This document shows, one piece after another, positions 51,089 to 60,308 of a DNA stretch of 64,000 bases. The notes below the pieces were generated by a model that saw only the letters and a program-made list of their open reading frames with translations, made no database searches and had not been told where the DNA came from. This stretch comes from Pseudomonas sp. MF4836 (GTDB lineage: Bacteria; Pseudomonadota; Gammaproteobacteria; Pseudomonadales; Pseudomonadaceae): contig NZ_MVOL01000010.1 in NCBI RefSeq assembly GCF_002018875.1, forward strand, positions 230,032-294,031. Direction: 5' to 3'. Position numbers and translations under genes: made by a program. The first letter of the stretch is position 1; every line of letters starts with the position of its first letter.

Positions 51089-51994
51089 CTAGCCGAGGTT
51101 CTGCTCGGTCAGCCGTTGCACCGCCAGTCGGCGGTAGTGGGACGGGGTCATGCCCTTGAGCTGCTGGAAACGCCGATTGAAGTTGGAGATGTTGTTGAAG
51201 CCGGATTCGAAACACACATCGGTCACCGGCTTGTCGCCGTCGGCCAGCAACTCGCAGGATTTGCTGATCCGCAGGCGATTGACGAACTCGACGAAGCAAC
51301 GCCCGGTGGCCTGCTTGAACACCCGGGAGAAATAGGTGGGTTTCATGCCCAGGTAGTCGGCGACTTCTTCCAGCGGCAGTTCCCGGGCGTAGTGAGTAAA
51401 GATGTAGTCCACCGCGCGGTTGGTGCGATCCACATTGTGTTCGTCGGCCAGTTGCACGTTGGTTGCGCCGGACAGCAACTGAAAGTCGTCACTGGCCGCC
51501 AGCAGCTCCAGCAGAATGAAAAAGTGCCCCAGGCGCGTGACGCCGCTGGAGTCGGCGATGCGCTGCATCAGGTTCATGGCTTGGGCAATGGTGCGCTTGC
51601 AGCGGAACTCGATGCCGTATTGCGCGCGCTCCAGCAGCGGTGCGAGGTTTTTCAGCTCGGCGAAAACCTGGTAGCCGCTTTCGAACAACTCGTCGGTGAA
51701 GTTCACCAGCATGTCGCGCTTGGGCACCACTTCATCCTCGGCCACCTGGCTGATCCAGTTATGGGGCAGGTTGGGACCGGTGAGGAACAGGGATTCGGGG
51801 TAGAAGTTGCCGATGTAGTCGCCGATGAACACCTTGCCCGAGCTGGCGACGATCAGGTGCAGCTCGTATTCCTTGTGAAAGTGCCAGCGCACCAGGGGGC
51901 AGGGAAAACCGTGCTGGCGATAGATGACCGACAGGCCGTTGTGGTCGTCCATCAACTCGTAGGAAGGGTCGGTGATTTTCGCGGATCGGCTCAT
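51089..51994 (-). CDS. AraC-family regulator with cupin sensor domain
   Basis: 301-residue regulator. The N-terminal half is a cupin-like sugar-binding barrel (CPLVRWHFHKEYELHLIVASSGKVFIGDYIGNF), the C-terminal 100 residues hold two HTHs (LPLEEVADYLGMKPTYFSRVFKQATG and PVTDVCFESGFNNISNFNRRFQQLKG) ending MTPSHYR. The layout is that of MtlR-type polyol regulators and related sugar regulators. I prefer ATG 51994 because the segment before it is not conserved-looking. No obvious sugar genes lie in the window; its target may be the glycosyltransferase behind it or a distant operon. Confidence 0.85.
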   Translation of the reverse strand: MSRSAKITDPSYELMDDHNGLSVIYRQHGFPCPLVRWHFHKEYELHLIVASSGKVFIGDYIGNFYPESLFLTGPNLPHNWISQVAEDEVVPKRDMLVNFTDELFESGYQVFAELKNLAPLLERAQYGIEFRCKRTIAQAMNLMQRIADSSGVTRLGHFFILLELLAASDDFQLLSGATNVQLADEHNVDRTNRAVDYIFTHYARELPLEEVADYLGMKPTYFSRVFKQATGRCFVEFVNRLRISKSCELLADGDKPVTDVCFESGFNNISNFNRRFQQLKGMTPSHYRRLAVQRLTEQNLG

Positions 51995-52056
51995 GGCGCA
52001 GGGCTTTTCTTGTTGTTGGCTCGACGGATAATGCCCTCTGCCATCTCCTGGCACCA

Positions 52057-52076
52057 GTGCCTGCGGCAGCGGCTAC
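52057..52076. repeat. REP-like element overlapping a stop codon
   Basis: GTGCCTGCGGCAGCGGCTAC is the reverse of the GTAGCCGCTGCCGCAGG core found at 39256. The TAG stop of the glycosyltransferase (52073-52075, minus strand) is formed by the start of this element. Confidence 0.65.
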
Positions 52077-53371
52077 TGAGTCGGGATGCGATTTTTGGCT
52101 TCGATCCACTGGGCCATGTACTGGGTACTTTTATGGTGATGGTGGCGCAGCATGGCGCCGGTAAAGTTGTCGCGGCGCAGTTGGGCCAGGTTGGCCCGGC
52201 ATTCGGCCAGGCGCTGGATCAGGGCCGGGCCGTGCACTGGCTGGCGGTAGCGGGCGGCGAGCAGTTGCTGGCCCCGTTGCTGGGCCTGGTGCCAGGCTGC
52301 CGGGTCTTGGTACAGGCTGACTGCCGCCGCTGCCAGGGCCGTGGCCGATTGCGCGATGGCTCCCGGCCAGGGTTCGTCGGCGTGCATGGCTTCGGCGCCG
52401 ACCGGGGTGGTAATGCTCGGCGTACCGCAGAGCATCGCATCCACCAGCTTGCCCTTGATCCCGGCCCCGAACCGCAGGGGCGCCAGGCAGATGCGCGCGG
52501 CACTCATCACCTGCAACGCGTCCTCGGCCCAGTTCATGATGTGAAAGCCTTGCCCCGGGTTATGCAGCGCCGCCGCCTTGGGCGGGGTGTAGGCGCCATA
52601 TAGATGCAGCTGGGCGCCGGGCAATTGCTGGCGGATCAGCGGCCACAGGCTGTTCTTCATCCACAGCACCGCATCCCAGTTCGGCGCGTGGCGAAAGTTG
52701 CCGATGCTGAGAAAGTGCGCGCGCTCCTCATAAGGCACAAAACGCTCCGGCATCTGCTCCAGCATCAGCGGGCACCAGTGCAGCAGGGCCGGCGGCAACT
52801 TGAAGTGCTCGACCAGCAACTGGATCTCAAACTCGGAAATCATCAGGTTCAGGTCGCAGCGATAGATCGCGGCAATCTCGCGCTTGGCCAGGTCGGTCTC
52901 GGCCATATTCTCGAATTCTTCCCGCAGCGCCGGGGCGAACAGGGCGCTGAAATCGTCGCTGTCAGTGCTGTCTTTCAGGCGCTGTTTGAGCCGGTCGTGG
53001 CGCGCGTGGCGCAGGCTCTGCAGGTCGGAGGTCTCCAGTACGCGCAAGGCGTTCGGGCAATGCTGCTCAACGCGCCAGCCGAACTGCTCCTCCATCATGA
53101 ACTGATCGAACAGCACGATATCCGGCGCCAGCTCGGCGACAAAACGGTCGAAGCTGCTATTGTTGAGCTCGATCGGGCATTCGCGAATGCCCAGGGCCGC
53201 CAGGTTTTCCTTGTGTTCACCTTCATTGGCCGGGCTGCTGAAGGTGATGTCCCAGCCCTGTTCGAGGAAGGTCTGGAGGATCTGCATCATGTGTCCGCCC
53301 GCAGCGGAGGAACGGGGCTCAGGCCAGACGTAACCAATGATCAGGACTTTGGTTGCGGCGGTCGGACTCAT
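52073..53371 (-). CDS. Glycosyltransferase (GT4-like)
   Basis: 432-residue GT-B-fold glycosyltransferase. The N-terminal domain begins KVLIIGYVWPEPRSSAAGGHMMQIL, the substrate-side glycine-rich loop; the C-terminal donor domain has FLSIGNFRHAPNWDAVLWM and the GT4 E/D-type motif APLRFGAGIKGKLVDAMLCGTPSITTPVGAEAM. The long His/Gln-rich C-terminus after about residue 390 is unusual. It stands alone, ahead of the AraC gene and away from any polysaccharide cluster. The acceptor is unknown. Confidence 0.82.
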   Translation of the reverse strand: MSPTAATKVLIIGYVWPEPRSSAAGGHMMQILQTFLEQGWDITFSSPANEGEHKENLAALGIRECPIELNNSSFDRFVAELAPDIVLFDQFMMEEQFGWRVEQHCPNALRVLETSDLQSLRHARHDRLKQRLKDSTDSDDFSALFAPALREEFENMAETDLAKREIAAIYRCDLNLMISEFEIQLLVEHFKLPPALLHWCPLMLEQMPERFVPYEERAHFLSIGNFRHAPNWDAVLWMKNSLWPLIRQQLPGAQLHLYGAYTPPKAAALHNPGQGFHIMNWAEDALQVMSAARICLAPLRFGAGIKGKLVDAMLCGTPSITTPVGAEAMHADEPWPGAIAQSATALAAAAVSLYQDPAAWHQAQQRGQQLLAARYRQPVHGPALIQRLAECRANLAQLRRDNFTGAMLRHHHHKSTQYMAQWIEAKNRIPTQ

Positions 53372-53513
53372 GAGCGGGTATTCCTGGCAGGCGTGGGGGG
53401 AAATCGGGGCGCAATTAAACCACAGCTGGGCGTCAGCGCCGCGATCAACGCAGCGCCGTCAGCTTGGCTCGGGCGGGAAGGGCAGGGTCAGCCCGGGTCG
53501 GCAGGCGCAGGCA

Positions 53514-53873
53514 TCAGGCGAGGATGGAACGCACCTTGTCACGCAATTGGTCGATGGAGAACGGCTTGCCGATAACCGACATGCCGGGCGGCACTTCGAT
53601 GTTTTCGGCATAACCGCTGGCAAACAGAATCGGCAGGCTCGGGCGCAGTTCCCGGGCGCGTGCGGCCAATTGCTTGCCGTCCATGCCGGGCAGGCCGACG
53701 TCGGTCATCAGCAGGTCGATGGTCAGGCTGGTGTCTTCGAGCAGTACCAGAGCGGCCTCGCTGCCGTCGGCTTCCAGTACCTTGAACTCAAGCTCTTCGA
53801 GCACGTCGACGATCAGCATGCGCACGATGGTGTCGTCTTCGACTACAAGGATGGTGGAAGCGATGCTGGACAT
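53514..53873 (-). CDS. Single-domain response regulator
   Basis: 119-residue receiver without output domain. Acidic residues are in VEDD (11-14), phospho-Asp58 is in TDVGLPGMDG, and Lys is in GKPFS. Sequence around and after the Asp (DVGLPGMDGKQLA, LFASGYAE) closely parallels the receiver at the end of the hybrid kinase at 60711-62378, so the two may share a kinase or compete for phosphate. It is divergent from the large hybrid kinase at 54138, 264 bases away. Confidence 0.88.
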   Translation of the reverse strand: MSSIASTILVVEDDTIVRMLIVDVLEELEFKVLEADGSEAALVLLEDTSLTIDLLMTDVGLPGMDGKQLAARARELRPSLPILFASGYAENIEVPPGMSVIGKPFSIDQLRDKVRSILA

Positions 53874-54137
53874 AAAAGGACACTCTCGGAAAATTGAAAT
53901 CGGTAGGCCGGGGCCGGAAAATCGCGGCCTCTTGCATCAGTAAGTCGCGACTGATCACAAGTTCCCGAAGCTGTACAAAAAACCTTTGCTGTACAACCGG
54001 CGCCCAGAATAACTGCTCTTGCGCCGGCAGGGCAGTGCGCAACGAAAAATTGCCGGGCAAAACTCGCAGAAAAATAGCTCCAGGGGCCCTTTGTGGGGCA
54101 AACTCCGTGTTTTTTTACACTTCACCAAGGCCAAATC

Positions 54138-57100
54138 ATGATCCGTCCGTCTTCGGTTGATGAACAGAGTTTTCGCAAACTCCTGAGTCGCAACATCTCC
54201 CTGCCATTGGGCGTCGGGGTGTTGAGCGCGGTTTTTTTCGTGTCCCTGATTACCTACCTGTTGTCGGTGATCCAGTGGGTCGAGCACACCGACCGGGTGA
54301 TCAATAACGTCAACGAGGCCTCGAAGCTGACCGTTGACCTGGAAACCGGCATGCGCGGGTTCCTGATCACCGGTGACGAGCGTTTCCTCGACCCCTACGA
54401 GGTGGCCAAGCCGCGGATCATCAATGAGCTGCAAAGCCTGCAGCAACTGGTGGCGGACAACCCGCAGCAAGTCGACCGCTTCCGCCGCCTGGAAGCCTTG
54501 CAGGTCGAGTGGAACAAGTACGCCCAGGGCATGATCGACCTGCAGCGTCAGAGCGGTGACTATCGCGGCGCGGTGAAGGCCGGACGGGGCAAGCGCCTGA
54601 CCGATGAAATCCGCAGGGAATACGACGAAGCCGTGGCCATGGAGCAGCAGCTGCGGGTGGCGCGCAATGAAGATGTCCGGCGCACCACCATTCTCAGCGT
54701 GACCCTGTACCTGGTGTTTGTCCTGGGCCTGAGCGGGTTGCTGGCCTACATCGGCCGGCGTGACTTGATGGCCCTGTCGAAAAGCTACAGCGACAACCTC
54801 GAGTCCCAGCAAAGAAGCGCCCGGCGCCTGGAGCAGCAAGCCTGGCTGCGCAATGGCCAGACCGAACTGGCCGAGCAGGTCCTGGGGCAACTGACCCTGA
54901 ACCTGCTGGGGCGCAATATCCTGCAGTTCTGCGCGCAATACCTGGGCTCGCCGGTGGCGGCTCTTTATGTGCGTGAAGAGCACGGCGGCCTGAAACGGGT
55001 GGCGAGCTACGGCTTTTCCCGGGAGCAGGAACAGCAGGAGCAGTCGATCTACAGCGGCGAGGGCATCGTTGGCCAGGCCGCCCAGGAAAACCGCCTGATC
55101 CGCCTGGACGAAGTGCCGGTGGACTACTTCAAAGTCAGCTCCGGCCTCGGCGACGGCGCGCCACGCAGCGTGCTGGTGGTGCCGACCAGCAACGACGAGC
55201 GGGTCAACGGTGTGATCGAGCTGGGCTTCTTGCGGGCCTTGACCGATCGCGATATCGAATTGCTCGAGTTGATCGCCGACAACATCGGCACCTCCATCGA
55301 GGCTGCGCGCTATCGCCAGCGCCTGCAGGAAGTCCTGGCCGAAACCCAGCAGCTCAACGAAGAGCTGCAGGTGCAGCAGGAAGAGTTGAAAACCGCCAAC
55401 GAGGAACTGGAAGAGCAGTCGCGGATCCTCAAGGAGTCCCAGGTCCACCTGGAAACCCAGCAAGTGGAGCTGGAGCAGACCAACGAGCAGTTGGCCGAAC
55501 AGGCGCAGACCCTGGCCGAGCAGCGCGATGCCATGGACCGCAAGAACAACGAGCTGAACCAGGTGCAGATCCAGCTCGAAGAGCGTGCCGAGGAGTTGCA
55601 GCGCTCCAGCAAGTACAAGTCCGAATTCCTCGCCAACATGTCCCACGAGCTGCGCACGCCGCTCAACAGTTCGCTGATCCTGGCCAAGCTGCTGGCGGAG
55701 AACCCCCAGGAAAACCTCAGCGCCGAGCAGGTCAAGTTCGCCGAGTCGATCTATTCGGCCGGTAACGACTTGCTGAACCTGATCAACGACATCCTGGATA
55801 TTTCCAAGGTCGAAGCCGGCAAATTGGAGATGCGCCCGGAACACGTCAGCGTGCCGCGCCTGGTCGAAGGCCTGCGCGGCATGTTCCAGCCGCTGACCCT
55901 GGACAAGGGCCTGGCGTTCGAGGTCGAGGTGCAGCCCGGTACGCCGCAGATGCTGTTCACCGACCGCCAGCGCGTCGAGCAGATTCTCAAGAACCTGCTG
56001 TCGAACGCGGTGAAATTCACCGAAAAAGGCCAGGTCAGCCTCACGGTCTCGCGCCAGCCGGGTGTCGGGATTGCCTTTACCGTGCGTGATTCCGGGATCG
56101 GCATCGCCCAGGATCAGCAGCAGAGCATTTTCGAAGCCTTCCGCCAGGCCGACGGCACCACTAACCGGCGTTACGGCGGCACCGGCCTGGGCCTGTCGAT
56201 TTCCCGCGATCTGGCGGCCTTGCTCGGCGGCTCGATCACGGTCAGCAGCGAGCCAGGGCAGGGCAGTATCTTCACCCTGGAATTGCCTGAGCAGTACATC
56301 GAGCAGGCCGAAGGCAGCCCATTGCCCGAGACACCGACTGCGCTGGTCAGCACCACGCCGTTCACGCCACGGCCGGCCCCGGCGCCGCTGCCGGAGGTGG
56401 TTGAAGTGCCGATCGCGCGTTTTGCCGATGACCGCGACAAGGCTCCTTTCGCTACGCGCTGCATCCTGGTGGTGGAAGACGAGCCCAATTTTGCGCACAT
56501 CCTCTATGACCTGGCCCATGAGCTGGGCTATCACTGCCTGGTGGCCCACGGCGCCGATGAAGGCTACAGCCTGGCGGCGCAGTTCATCCCCGACGCGATC
56601 CTGCTTGACATGCGCCTGCCAGACCATTCCGGGCTGACGGTGCTGCAGCGCCTCAAGGAGCACGCCGAGACCCGGCACATCCCGGTGCACGTGATTTCGG
56701 TGGAAGATCGAGTCGAGGCCGCCATGCACATGGGCGCCGTCGGCTATGCAGTCAAGCCCACCACCCGTGAAGAGCTCAAGGACGTGTTCGCGCGCCTGGA
56801 AGCCAAGCTGACGCAGAAGGTCAAGCGCGTGCTGCTGGTGGAGGACGACGACCTGCAACGCGACAGCATCGCCCGCCTGATCGGTGACGACGACATCGAA
56901 ATCACCGCCGTCGGCCTGGCCCAGGAAGCCCTGGACCTGCTGCGCCAGAACATCTACGACTGCATGATCATCGACCTGAAACTGCCGGACATGCTGGGCA
57001 ACGATCTGCTCAAGCGCATGTCCACCGAAGACATCTGCTCGTTCCCGCCGGTGATCGTCTACACCGGTCGCAACCTGACCCGGGACGAAGAGGCCGAACT

Positions 57101-57638
57101 GCGCAAGTACTCGCGCTCGATCATCATCAAGGGCGCCCGCTCGCCGGAGCGCCTGCTGGATGAAGTGACGCTTTTTCTGCACAAAGTCGAATCCCAGCTG
57201 TCCCATGAACGACAGAAGATGCTCAAGACCGCCCGCAGCCGCGATCGGGTCTTCGAGGGGCGCAAGATCCTGCTGGTGGACGATGACGTGCGCAACATCT
57301 TCGCCCTCACCAGTGCCCTGGAGCAGAAAGGCGCGGTCGTGGTGATTGGCCGTAACGGCCATGAAGCGATCGCTAAATTGAATGAAGTCGAGGACATCGA
57401 CCTGGTGCTGATGGACGTGATGATGCCGGAGATGGATGGCTATGAAGCCACGATCGAGATCCGCAAAGACCCGCGCTGGCGCAAGCTGCCGATCATCGCA
57501 GTGACCGCCAAGGCCATGAAGGACGACCAGGAACGTTGCCTGCAGGCCGGTTCCAACGACTACCTGGCCAAGCCGATCGACCTGGATCGCTTGTTCTCGC
57601 TCATTCGAGTCTGGTTACCCAAGATGGAAAGAATCTAG
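54138..57638 (+). CDS. Hybrid histidine kinase: CHASE3-GAF-coiled coil-HisKA-HATPase-REC-REC-REC
   Basis: 1166-residue membrane kinase. Two transmembrane segments (about 21-45 and 188-206) flank a CHASE3 sensor with VDLETGMRGFLITGDERFL. A GAF domain (about 250-395) follows, then a Glu/Gln-rich coiled coil (about 395-490) and HisKA with His503 (MSHELRTPLN). The HATPase has the NLLSNAVKF, DSGIGI and GTGLGLS boxes. Three receivers carry Asp824 (LLDMRLP), Asp946 (IIDLKLP) and Asp1093 (LMDVMMP). AAGG precedes ATG 54138. Its TAG overlaps the GTG of cheR, making one operon with cheR, cheB and two more signalling genes. Such kinases often feed stress or biofilm phosphorelays; the output is unknown. 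Confidence 0.93.
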   Translation: MIRPSSVDEQSFRKLLSRNISLPLGVGVLSAVFFVSLITYLLSVIQWVEHTDRVINNVNEASKLTVDLETGMRGFLITGDERFLDPYEVAKPRIINELQSLQQLVADNPQQVDRFRRLEALQVEWNKYAQGMIDLQRQSGDYRGAVKAGRGKRLTDEIRREYDEAVAMEQQLRVARNEDVRRTTILSVTLYLVFVLGLSGLLAYIGRRDLMALSKSYSDNLESQQRSARRLEQQAWLRNGQTELAEQVLGQLTLNLLGRNILQFCAQYLGSPVAALYVREEHGGLKRVASYGFSREQEQQEQSIYSGEGIVGQAAQENRLIRLDEVPVDYFKVSSGLGDGAPRSVLVVPTSNDERVNGVIELGFLRALTDRDIELLELIADNIGTSIEAARYRQRLQEVLAETQQLNEELQVQQEELKTANEELEEQSRILKESQVHLETQQVELEQTNEQLAEQAQTLAEQRDAMDRKNNELNQVQIQLEERAEELQRSSKYKSEFLANMSHELRTPLNSSLILAKLLAENPQENLSAEQVKFAESIYSAGNDLLNLINDILDISKVEAGKLEMRPEHVSVPRLVEGLRGMFQPLTLDKGLAFEVEVQPGTPQMLFTDRQRVEQILKNLLSNAVKFTEKGQVSLTVSRQPGVGIAFTVRDSGIGIAQDQQQSIFEAFRQADGTTNRRYGGTGLGLSISRDLAALLGGSITVSSEPGQGSIFTLELPEQYIEQAEGSPLPETPTALVSTTPFTPRPAPAPLPEVVEVPIARFADDRDKAPFATRCILVVEDEPNFAHILYDLAHELGYHCLVAHGADEGYSLAAQFIPDAILLDMRLPDHSGLTVLQRLKEHAETRHIPVHVISVEDRVEAAMHMGAVGYAVKPTTREELKDVFARLEAKLTQKVKRVLLVEDDDLQRDSIARLIGDDDIEITAVGLAQEALDLLRQNIYDCMIIDLKLPDMLGNDLLKRMSTEDICSFPPVIVYTGRNLTRDEEAELRKYSRSIIIKGARSPERLLDEVTLFLHKVESQLSHERQKMLKTARSRDRVFEGRKILLVDDDVRNIFALTSALEQKGAVVVIGRNGHEAIAKLNEVEDIDLVLMDVMMPEMDGYEATIEIRKDPRWRKLPIIAVTAKAMKDDQERCLQAGSNDYLAKPIDLDRLFSLIRVWLPKMERI

Positions 57639-58453
57639 TGGAGCGCAATACCGAAATCGAACTGCGTTTGTTGATCGAAGCTATTTATCTCAAATACAGC
57701 TACGACTTTCGCGACTACTCCGGCGCTTCGATCAAGCGCCGGGTCAACCATGCCCTGCGCCAGTTCGAATGCAAGACCATATCGGCCCTGCAGGAACGGG
57801 TGCTGCACGACCCGACGGCGTTCATGCAACTGCTGCAGTTCCTGACGATTCCGGTCAGCGAGATGTTCCGCGACCCGTCGCATTTTCTGGCGATCCGCCA
57901 GGAAGTGGTGCCGCTGCTCAAGACCTACCCCTCGATCAAGATCTGGATCGCCGGCTGCAGCACCGGTGAAGAGGTGTATTCCATGGCCATCCTGCTGCGC
58001 GAGGAAGGCTTGCTGGAACGCACCATCATCTACGCCACGGACATCAACCCCAGCTCGCTGGAAAAGGCCAAGCAGGGGATTTTCTCCCTGGAGAATATCC
58101 GCGCCTACACCCACAACTATCAGCAGGCCGGTGGCCAGCGCTCGTTTGCCGATTACTACACGGCGGCCTACGACTACGCGATTTTCGACAAGACCCTGCG
58201 CGAGAACGTGACCTTTGCCGACCACAGCCTGGCCACGGACAGCGTGTTCTCCGAAACGCAATTGATTTCTTGCCGTAACGTATTGATTTACTTCAATAAA
58301 AAGTTGCAGGATCGGGCGTTTGGGTTGTTTCATGAGTCCCTGTGCCATCGTGGCTTCCTGGTCCTGGGCAGCAAGGAAACCCTCGATTTCTCCGCCTACG
58401 GCAAGCATTTCGAACCCCTGGTCAAACAAGAACGGATCTACCGCAAGTTATGA
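57638..58453 (+). CDS. cheR: CheR-type protein-glutamate methyltransferase
   Basis: 271-residue SAM-dependent methyltransferase. The N-terminal CheR_N helix bundle (about 1-75) contains the FRDYSGASIKRRV segment and TIPVSEMFRDP. The catalytic domain has WIAGCSTGEEVYSMA (103-117) for SAM binding and ISCRNVLIYF near the end. It starts with GTG at 57638, sharing its G with the stop of the kinase before it; GGAAAG is a suitable ribosome site. CheR normally methylates chemoreceptors, but none is encoded here. It lacks the C-terminal TPR found in some paralogs. Confidence 0.92.
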   Translation: MERNTEIELRLLIEAIYLKYSYDFRDYSGASIKRRVNHALRQFECKTISALQERVLHDPTAFMQLLQFLTIPVSEMFRDPSHFLAIRQEVVPLLKTYPSIKIWIAGCSTGEEVYSMAILLREEGLLERTIIYATDINPSSLEKAKQGIFSLENIRAYTHNYQQAGGQRSFADYYTAAYDYAIFDKTLRENVTFADHSLATDSVFSETQLISCRNVLIYFNKKLQDRAFGLFHESLCHRGFLVLGSKETLDFSAYGKHFEPLVKQERIYRKL

Positions 58454-59055
58454 GCCACGGTGTTATCGAACCTGAAACCCTGCCTCGGGTCGAGGCTGTA
58501 GTCGTCGGCGCCTCGGCGGGCGGCGTCGAGGCGTTGTTGAGCATCTTTGGCGAGCTGCCACGGGGCTTTGAGCTGCCGATCATTGTCGTGCTGCACCTGC
58601 CGGACGAGCGCCGCAGCCAGTTGGCCGAGGTCTTTGCCAAGCGCGTCGCGCTGCCGGTCAAGGAGGCCGAGGACAAGGAGTCGGTGACCCCCGGCACCCT
58701 GTACTTTGCCGCGCCCGGTTATCACCTGTCGGTGGAGCAGGATCGCAGCCTGTCCCTGAGCCTGGAGGCGCGCCTGCATTACTCGCGCCCGGCCATCGAT
58801 TATCTGTTCGAGTCCGCGGCCGATGCCTATGGGCCCAGGCTTGCGGCAGTGCTCCTGACCGGGGCCAATCAGGATGGCGCCCGGGGCCTGGCCCAGGTCA
58901 AGCGGCGCGGTGGCCTGACCGTGGTCCAGGACCCGCAGGAAGCCCAGGTCGCGACCATGCCGGACGCGGCGCTGGCCCTGCACCAACCGGACTATATTCT
59001 CCCTTTGCGCGGCATCAGCCGTCTGCTAGTCGAGCTGGAACGAATCGCATGTTAA
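58450..59055 (+). CDS. cheB: CheB-type methylesterase without receiver domain
   Basis: 201-residue protein consisting of the CheB esterase domain alone. The catalytic triad is visible: Ser22 (GASAGG), His49 (VVLHLP) and Asp142 (LTGANQDGARG). HYSRPAIDYLFESAA is the conserved helix region. The N-terminal receiver that switches classical CheB is absent, so activity must be controlled in another way. ATG 58450 overlaps the cheR stop (ATGA), and the next kinase starts inside its end, so the chain is tightly coupled. Confidence 0.92.
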   Translation: MSHGVIEPETLPRVEAVVVGASAGGVEALLSIFGELPRGFELPIIVVLHLPDERRSQLAEVFAKRVALPVKEAEDKESVTPGTLYFAAPGYHLSVEQDRSLSLSLEARLHYSRPAIDYLFESAADAYGPRLAAVLLTGANQDGARGLAQVKRRGGLTVVQDPQEAQVATMPDAALALHQPDYILPLRGISRLLVELERIAC

Positions 59056-60242
59056 GTACCATTCAAGCCAAGCTGCTGATCGTCGACGATCTGCCGGAGA
59101 ACCTGCTGGCCCTCGAAGCGCTGATCAAGCGCGAAGACCGCACCGTGTACAAGGCGCTGTCGGCTGACGAAGCGCTGTCGCTGCTGCTGCAGCATGAGTT
59201 CGCCATGGCCATCCTCGACGTGCAGATGCCCGGGATGAACGGATTTGAATTGGCCGAATTGATGCGCGGCACCGAAAAGACCAAGAACATCCCTATCGTG
59301 TTTGTCAGCGCCGCCGGGCGCGAGCTCAATTACGCCTTCAAGGGCTATGAGAGCGGGGCCGTGGACTTTCTGCACAAGCCGCTGGATATCCATGCGGTGA
59401 AGAGCAAGGTCAATGTGTTCGTCGACCTGTATCGCCAGAGCAAGGCCATGAAGCAGCAGGTCGAGGCCCTGGAACAGAGCCGGCGCGAGCAGGAAGTGCT
59501 GCTCAAGAAGTTGCAGGCGACCCAGAACGAACTGGAGCAGGCGGTGCGCATGCGCGATGACTTCATGTCGATCGTGGCCCATGAAGTGCGCACGCCCCTC
59601 AACGGCCTGATTCTCGAAACCCAGCTGCGCAAGATGCACCTGGCCCGGGACAACGCCGCCGCGTTCACCCTGGACAAGATGCACGCCATGGTCGACCGCG
59701 ATGAGCGCCAGATCAAAAGCCTGATTCGCCTGATCGAAGACATGCTCGACATCTCGCGCATCCGCACCGGCAAGCTGTCGATCCGCCCCAGCCGCTTTGA
59801 TCTGTGCCAATTGGTCCGGGGCCTGCTGGAAAACTTCGCGCCCCAGGTCCATGCCGCCGAGTCGTCGGTGAGCCTGTGCGCCGAGGACAGCGTTGAAGGC
59901 GAGTGGGATGAGTTCCGCATCGAGCAAGTCATCTCCAACCTGCTGACCAATGCCTTGCGCTACGGGGCCAAGAGCCCGATCGAAGTGCGGGTCTACCGCC
60001 AGGACGGCGAGGCGCGGGTGGAGGTGCGTGATCACGGGATTGGCATCAGCGAAGACAACCAGAAGCGGATTTTCCAGCAGTTCGAGCGGGTTTCCGGCAG
60101 CCCGGTGGCCGCCGGCCTGGGCCTGGGATTGTTCATTTCAGAGCAGATCGTCGCCGCTCACGGCGGCTCCATCACCGTCCAGAGCCAGATCGGCGAAGGC
60201 GCGCTGTTTCGCGTGAGCCTGCCGCTTGGGGAAAACCACTAA
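59049..60242 (+). CDS. Response regulator-histidine kinase (REC-HisKA-HATPase)
   Basis: 397-residue soluble protein. The N-terminal receiver has Asp57 (AILDVQMPGMNG). A helical linker (about 135-165, EALEQSRREQEVLLKKLQATQ) leads to HisKA with His178 (VAHEVRTPLN), then HATPase with NLLTNALRYGA, DHGIGI and AAGLGLGLFIS. There are no transmembrane segments. Such proteins can receive phosphate from a hybrid kinase and relay it onward. It overlaps cheB by 7 bases and precedes a lone receiver. Confidence 0.92.
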   Translation: MLSTIQAKLLIVDDLPENLLALEALIKREDRTVYKALSADEALSLLLQHEFAMAILDVQMPGMNGFELAELMRGTEKTKNIPIVFVSAAGRELNYAFKGYESGAVDFLHKPLDIHAVKSKVNVFVDLYRQSKAMKQQVEALEQSRREQEVLLKKLQATQNELEQAVRMRDDFMSIVAHEVRTPLNGLILETQLRKMHLARDNAAAFTLDKMHAMVDRDERQIKSLIRLIEDMLDISRIRTGKLSIRPSRFDLCQLVRGLLENFAPQVHAAESSVSLCAEDSVEGEWDEFRIEQVISNLLTNALRYGAKSPIEVRVYRQDGEARVEVRDHGIGISEDNQKRIFQQFERVSGSPVAAGLGLGLFISEQIVAAHGGSITVQSQIGEGALFRVSLPLGENH

Positions 60243-60308
60243 ACTCGACGCAACCTCTGCGTGACCCAGTGGTCGTATCAGCAGCAATTGACCGAACAAA
60301 GGCGCCCC

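Noticed and set aside
52055..52072. Small gene or sRNA between the AraC and glycosyltransferase genes
   Set aside because: The sequence is mostly the REP-like element; no promoter or reading frame supports a gene.
53955..57362. 1135-codon open frame on the minus strand
   Set aside because: Antisense to the hybrid kinase, dominated by Leu/Val/Gly repeats mirroring the kinase codons; no recognisable domain or ribosome site.
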